From JAIBJN01 sp963802795 (GTDB taxonomy: Bacteria > Actinomycetota > Thermoleophilia > Gaiellales > Gaiellaceae), in contig CAWDJV010000005.1 of NCBI GenBank assembly GCA_963802795.1, positions 1,116,001-1,180,000 of the forward strand: a stretch of 64,000 nucleotides of DNA. Direction: 5' to 3'. The notes under the pieces are model-generated. The model ran no database searches. It worked only from the letters and a program-made list of their open reading frames with translations, and was not told the DNA's origin. Shown here in pieces: positions 61,393 through 64,000 of this stretch. Both the position numbers and the translations under genes were made by a program. Every line of letters begins with the position of its first letter. Position 1 is the first letter of the stretch.

Positions 61393-62328
61393 ATGCCTCA
61401 GGAGATCGAGGTCGAAGCGCGCCTGTCCGCAACCGTACTGACCTTCGGCGACCGCGTCGCCGAGGCGGTCGACCGGAAGCGGAGCCAGCTGCTGGTCGGG
61501 CTCGACCCGCGGGCGGAGCTCCTGCCCGTCGAGCTCCGCGGAGACATCCATCGCAGTCGCGCGGCGGCGGCGGACGCGGTCGCGCGCTTCTGCTGTGGAC
61601 TCGTCGACGCTGTCGCGCCGTATGTCGTGGGCGTGAAGGCGCAGCTCGCGTGCTTCGAGGCGCTCGGCGCGGACGGCCTCCGCGCCCTCGAGGACGTCTG
61701 CGAGTACGCGCGTGCCGCGAACCTGCTCGTCGTCGCGGACGGAAAGAGGGGCGACATCGGCTCGACTGCGCGTGCGTACGCCGACGCGTACCTCGAGAAG
61801 CGGGAAGACCGACCGCTCCCGATGGACGCGCTGACCGTCAACCCGTACCTGGGGAGCGACTCGATCGAGCCGTACGTCGCCGCCTGCCGGCGCGCGGGCA
61901 CGGGGATCTTCTGCCTGGTCAAGACGTCGAACGCGGGAAGCGCGGACATCCAGGACGCCACACTCTCGGACGGGCGGCGCCTGTGGCAGCACGTCGCGGA
62001 GCTCGTGAACGACTGGGGGCTCGAGATCGTCGGCGAGCGAGGGCTCTCGAGTGTCGGAGCGGTCGTGGGAGCGACGTACCCGCGCGCCGTTGCGGAGGCG
62101 CGCAAGCTCATGCCGCGGTCGATCCTCCTCCTGCCCGGCGTCGGCGCCCAGGGCGGGACGCCCGCCGACGTCGCGCGGGCGTTCGCGAGCGGGCCGGCGA
62201 GCGCGCTCGTGCCGGTGTCGCGCTCGTTGATCTACGCGTTCCGCGTCGCGGGCGCCGATTGGCGCAAGGCGGCCGCAGCCGAGGCGGCGCGGCTCCGAAA
62301 CGAGGTCTGGGGCGTGTCGGGCTGGTGA
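61393..62328 (+). CDS. pyrF: orotidine-5'-phosphate decarboxylase, long (type 2) form
   Basis: 311 residues. The signature LVVADGKRGDIGSTARAYAD (D-x-K-R-x-D) and PYVVGVKAQLACFEALGADG identify the longer PyrF subfamily used by actinobacteria. LTVNPYLGSDSIEPYV and LLPGVGAQGG bind the substrate phosphate. ATG 61393 lies 8 nt behind TACTAAT (61378-61384). Confidence 0.94.
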   Translation: MPQEIEVEARLSATVLTFGDRVAEAVDRKRSQLLVGLDPRAELLPVELRGDIHRSRAAAADAVARFCCGLVDAVAPYVVGVKAQLACFEALGADGLRALEDVCEYARAANLLVVADGKRGDIGSTARAYADAYLEKREDRPLPMDALTVNPYLGSDSIEPYVAACRRAGTGIFCLVKTSNAGSADIQDATLSDGRRLWQHVAELVNDWGLEIVGERGLSSVGAVVGATYPRAVAEARKLMPRSILLLPGVGAQGGTPADVARAFASGPASALVPVSRSLIYAFRVAGADWRKAAAAEAARLRNEVWGVSGW

Positions 62329-62687
62329 GCGCTGACCGCTTCCGCGTCTGGATCGCCCGCCTCGCGGCGCCGCTCGCGTTCTTCTTCGCGGCGACCGTCC
62401 TCTTCGTGCTCGTCCAGCGGGCGCTCGAGTCGGACGACGGTGAGCCGGTGGCGACCGGGTCCGGCACGACCACGGCCAACACGACGACGAATCCGGACGG
62501 GCCGAACCAGGACGGCCGTTGCCGGCGCTTCTATCGCGTCCGAGAAGGTGACACGCTCGAGTCGATCGCGGCCCGCTGCGACACCGACGTCGCCGTGATC
62601 CTCGATCTGAACCCGAACATCGACCCGCTGGCGCTGAGCCCGGGCGATCGAATCCGGGTCCGCGGCGCCAACCAGCAGCAGCGCTAG
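62325..62687 (+). CDS. membrane-anchored LysM-domain protein
   Basis: 120 residues. N-terminal TM helix (RLAAPLAFFFAATVLFVLVQ), a Gly/Thr/Asn-rich linker, then one LysM motif (FYRVREGDTLESIAARCDTD, LDLNPNIDPLALSPGDRIRV) that binds peptidoglycan. GTG overlaps the pyrF stop (GTGA). Confidence 0.85.
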   Translation: MSADRFRVWIARLAAPLAFFFAATVLFVLVQRALESDDGEPVATGSGTTTANTTTNPDGPNQDGRCRRFYRVREGDTLESIAARCDTDVAVILDLNPNIDPLALSPGDRIRVRGANQQQR

Positions 62688-62694
62688 CGTCAGG

Positions 62695-63009
62695 CTAGTC
62701 GGTCACCTTGCGGCGCAGCGTGCGCGCGACCTGGACGCCCGCGAGGGCCACGGTCATGAGCGGGTTCCCGATCGTGCGCATCTCCACGGAGCCGGCCTGC
62801 ACCTCGCGCGGCCGGCGGGGGATCGTCAAGCTCCGCGGGGCGCTTCCGAGCGGGAGGATGCGCTCGTGGCCGGCGCGCTCGGCTCCCGTCCAGACGAAGA
62901 AGCGCGTGGGGCGCAGGTCGAAGCCGCCCAGGTCCCCGACCTGCACCTGGAGCGAGCGCTCGACTCCCCGAACGCGCGCCGGCTTCCGCTCTCGATCCAG
63001 CTGGCTCAT
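62695..63009 (-). CDS. small hypothetical protein
   Basis: 104 residues: basic N-terminus, central FDLRPTRFFVWTGAERAGHE and a short hydrophobic C-terminal helix (NPLMTVALAGVQVARTL). No family recognised. Convergent end to the LysM gene; divergent from the carboxypeptidase, sharing one promoter region with it. Confidence 0.55.
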   Translation of the reverse strand: MSQLDRERKPARVRGVERSLQVQVGDLGGFDLRPTRFFVWTGAERAGHERILPLGSAPRSLTIPRRPREVQAGSVEMRTIGNPLMTVALAGVQVARTLRRKVTD

Positions 63010-63017
63010 CGCCGCGA

Positions 63018-63025
63018 GTTATAGC
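63018..63025. promoter_or_regulatory. overlapping divergent -10 elements
   Basis: The octamer GTTATAGC reads TATAGC on the plus strand (63020-63025), 8 nt before ATG 63034, and TATAAC on the minus strand (63018-63023), 8 nt before ATG 63009. The two promoters therefore share most of their -10 bases and cannot be used at the same moment. Confidence 0.6.
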
Positions 63026-63033
63026 CTGATGGA

Positions 63034-64000
63034 ATGCGTCCGCGCGTGACCCTCGCCCTCGCCGCGCTCGTCGTCGCCCTTGCGGCCGGTGCGGCTTCGG
63101 GATCCACGCCTCCACCGGTCGAGGCGCAGGAAGTGCTGGTCGCCGACGGGCGTACCGGAGAGGTCATCTACTCCGAGAACGCCGGCGGCCGCATGGCGAT
63201 AGCGAGCATCACGAAGCTGATGACGGCCCTCGTGACGCTCGAGCGTGCCCGCCCGCGTGACATGGTCACCGTCGCTCCTCAGGCCGTCGGGCCCGGCGGC
63301 TCGAGCATCTCCCTGACCGCGGGCGAGCGTCTGAGCGTCCGGGACCTCCTCGCCGGCGCGCTGATCCAGAGCGCGAACGACGCGGCCTTCGCCCTCGCAG
63401 CCCATGTCGGCGAGGGAAGCATCGCCCGCTTCGTGCGCCAGATGAACCGCAAAGCGGGGGAGCTCGGGCTCGAGGACACCCACTATGTCCGCCCGGACGG
63501 GCTCGACGTGCCGCGCCACTACTCCTCGGCGGAAGACACGCTCCGCCTCGCCCGCATCGCAATGCGGGTGCCGCTCATCCGCAAGCTCGTGGCCAAGCGC
63601 ACGGCGAGCATCCCTCCCAACCGCACGCTCAAGAACTGGAACGACCTTCTGTGGACGTTTCCCGGGATCATCGGGGTGAAGACCGGCCACACCGACGACG
63701 CCGGCTGGGCCGAGGTTGCCGCCGCTCGCCGGGGCCGCACGACGATCTACGCCGTCGTGCTCGGGAGCCCTCGGCGTGCGACGCGCAACGCCGACCTGGC
63801 CGAGCTGCTCGAGTGGGGCTTCGACCAGTACGCGAGGTTCACGCTCGTTCGCGACGGCGCGCGCTACGCGACGGCGGCGATCCCGTTCGCGGAGGAGGAG
63901 CAGCTCGAGCTCGTCGCGGCCCAGGGGGCGTCGCGGATCGTGCGGCTCGGCAGCGGGGCCCGATTCGTGGAGCGCGTCGTGGCGCCGGCGATGGTCCAGC
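63034..64000 (+). CDS. D-alanyl-D-alanine carboxypeptidase (DacA/PBP5 type), 3' end outside window
   Basis: 322 residues present. Signal peptide MRPRVTLALAALVVALAAGA; nucleophile motif SITKLM, SxN motif QSANDAA and KTG motif GVKTGHTDDAGW: a complete low-molecular-weight penicillin-binding fold. C-terminal domain begins near FTLVRDGARYATAAI and runs out of the window. Trims peptidoglycan stem peptides. Confidence 0.93.
   Translation, partial: MRPRVTLALAALVVALAAGAASGSTPPPVEAQEVLVADGRTGEVIYSENAGGRMAIASITKLMTALVTLERARPRDMVTVAPQAVGPGGSSISLTAGERLSVRDLLAGALIQSANDAAFALAAHVGEGSIARFVRQMNRKAGELGLEDTHYVRPDGLDVPRHYSSAEDTLRLARIAMRVPLIRKLVAKRTASIPPNRTLKNWNDLLWTFPGIIGVKTGHTDDAGWAEVAAARRGRTTIYAVVLGSPRRATRNADLAELLEWGFDQYARFTLVRDGARYATAAIPFAEEEQLELVAAQGASRIVRLGSGARFVERVVAPAMVQ

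Noticed and set aside
1..64000. CRISPR array, tRNA, rRNA, tmRNA or RNase P RNA
   Set aside because: Looked for spaced identical repeats and tRNA hallmarks (TTCGANNC arm with acceptor pairing); none found. By-eye search, so weakly scored tRNAs could be missed.

Overview
This window is a GC-rich (about 70 percent G+C), densely packed bacterial chromosome segment. The gene families, the murI-rph-rdgB order, the xseA/xseB pair, the DnaQ/GIY-YIG fusion nuclease, the LexA box of actinobacterial type and the short-leader promoters point to an actinobacterium, most plausibly a member of the Thermoleophilia (Gaiella/Solirubrobacter relatives). That placement is inference; no rRNA gene is present. I saw no tRNA, CRISPR array, intact mobile element or prophage.

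Layout. 1-6.4 kb: end of an Lrp/AsnC regulator, then a complete oligopeptide/dipeptide ABC importer operon (lipoprotein, two permeases, two ATPases). 6.5-10 kb: three LuxR-type helix-turn-helix genes or remnants; the large MalT-like one (7.0-9.6 kb) has lower GC and looks acquired. 10-14.5 kb: aminotransferase plus adenosine-deaminase-like gene, divergent from a glycosyltransferase plus flippase-like membrane protein; this stretch is full of single-base frameshifts. 14.5-18.5 kb: small proteins, alpha/beta hydrolase, a cNMP-binding protein, an orphan DNA methyltransferase, exonuclease VII. 19-24 kb: secreted collagen-like protein, membrane/coiled-coil protein, class-A beta-lactamase-like serine hydrolase and a small secreted protein, all probably envelope related. 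24-31 kb: menaquinone-type methyltransferase with a UbiA-like membrane protein, ferritin, LysE exporter, GNAT, acetyl-CoA synthetase. 31-41.5 kb: proline dehydrogenase, queuosine-precursor transporter, epimerase, MBL hydrolase, several membrane proteins, a FabL-type enoyl reductase and a DMT transporter. 41.6-46.3 kb: cold-shock protein and a tyrosine-degradation cluster (FAH-family hydrolase, Lrp regulator, hpd, hmgA). 46-53.8 kb: 3-methyladenine glycosylase, gamma-glutamyltransferase, hydrolase/rhodanese pair, amidotransferase and the p-aminobenzoate genes pabB/pabC. 53.9-64 kb: murI, rph, MgtC-like, rdgB, a second cNMP-binding protein, BrkB-like protein, roadblock protein, pyrE, HU, SOS-controlled DnaQ/GIY-YIG nuclease, pyrF, LysM protein and the start of a D,D-carboxypeptidase.

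The most notable non-coding signals are: (i) a recurrent TANNNT hexamer 6-10 nt before the start codon of more than 20 genes, implying widespread leaderless transcription; (ii) a dispersed repeat of about 90 bp, four copies, three of them between convergent genes; (iii) a cold-shock gene leader with two mutually exclusive hairpins, one burying the Shine-Dalgarno sequence; (iv) a perfect LexA box on the DnaQ/GIY-YIG gene; (v) several genes whose best start is a near-cognate codon such as CTG. At least ten genes carry one-base frameshifts in otherwise well conserved reading frames, more likely sequence/assembly errors than real decay.
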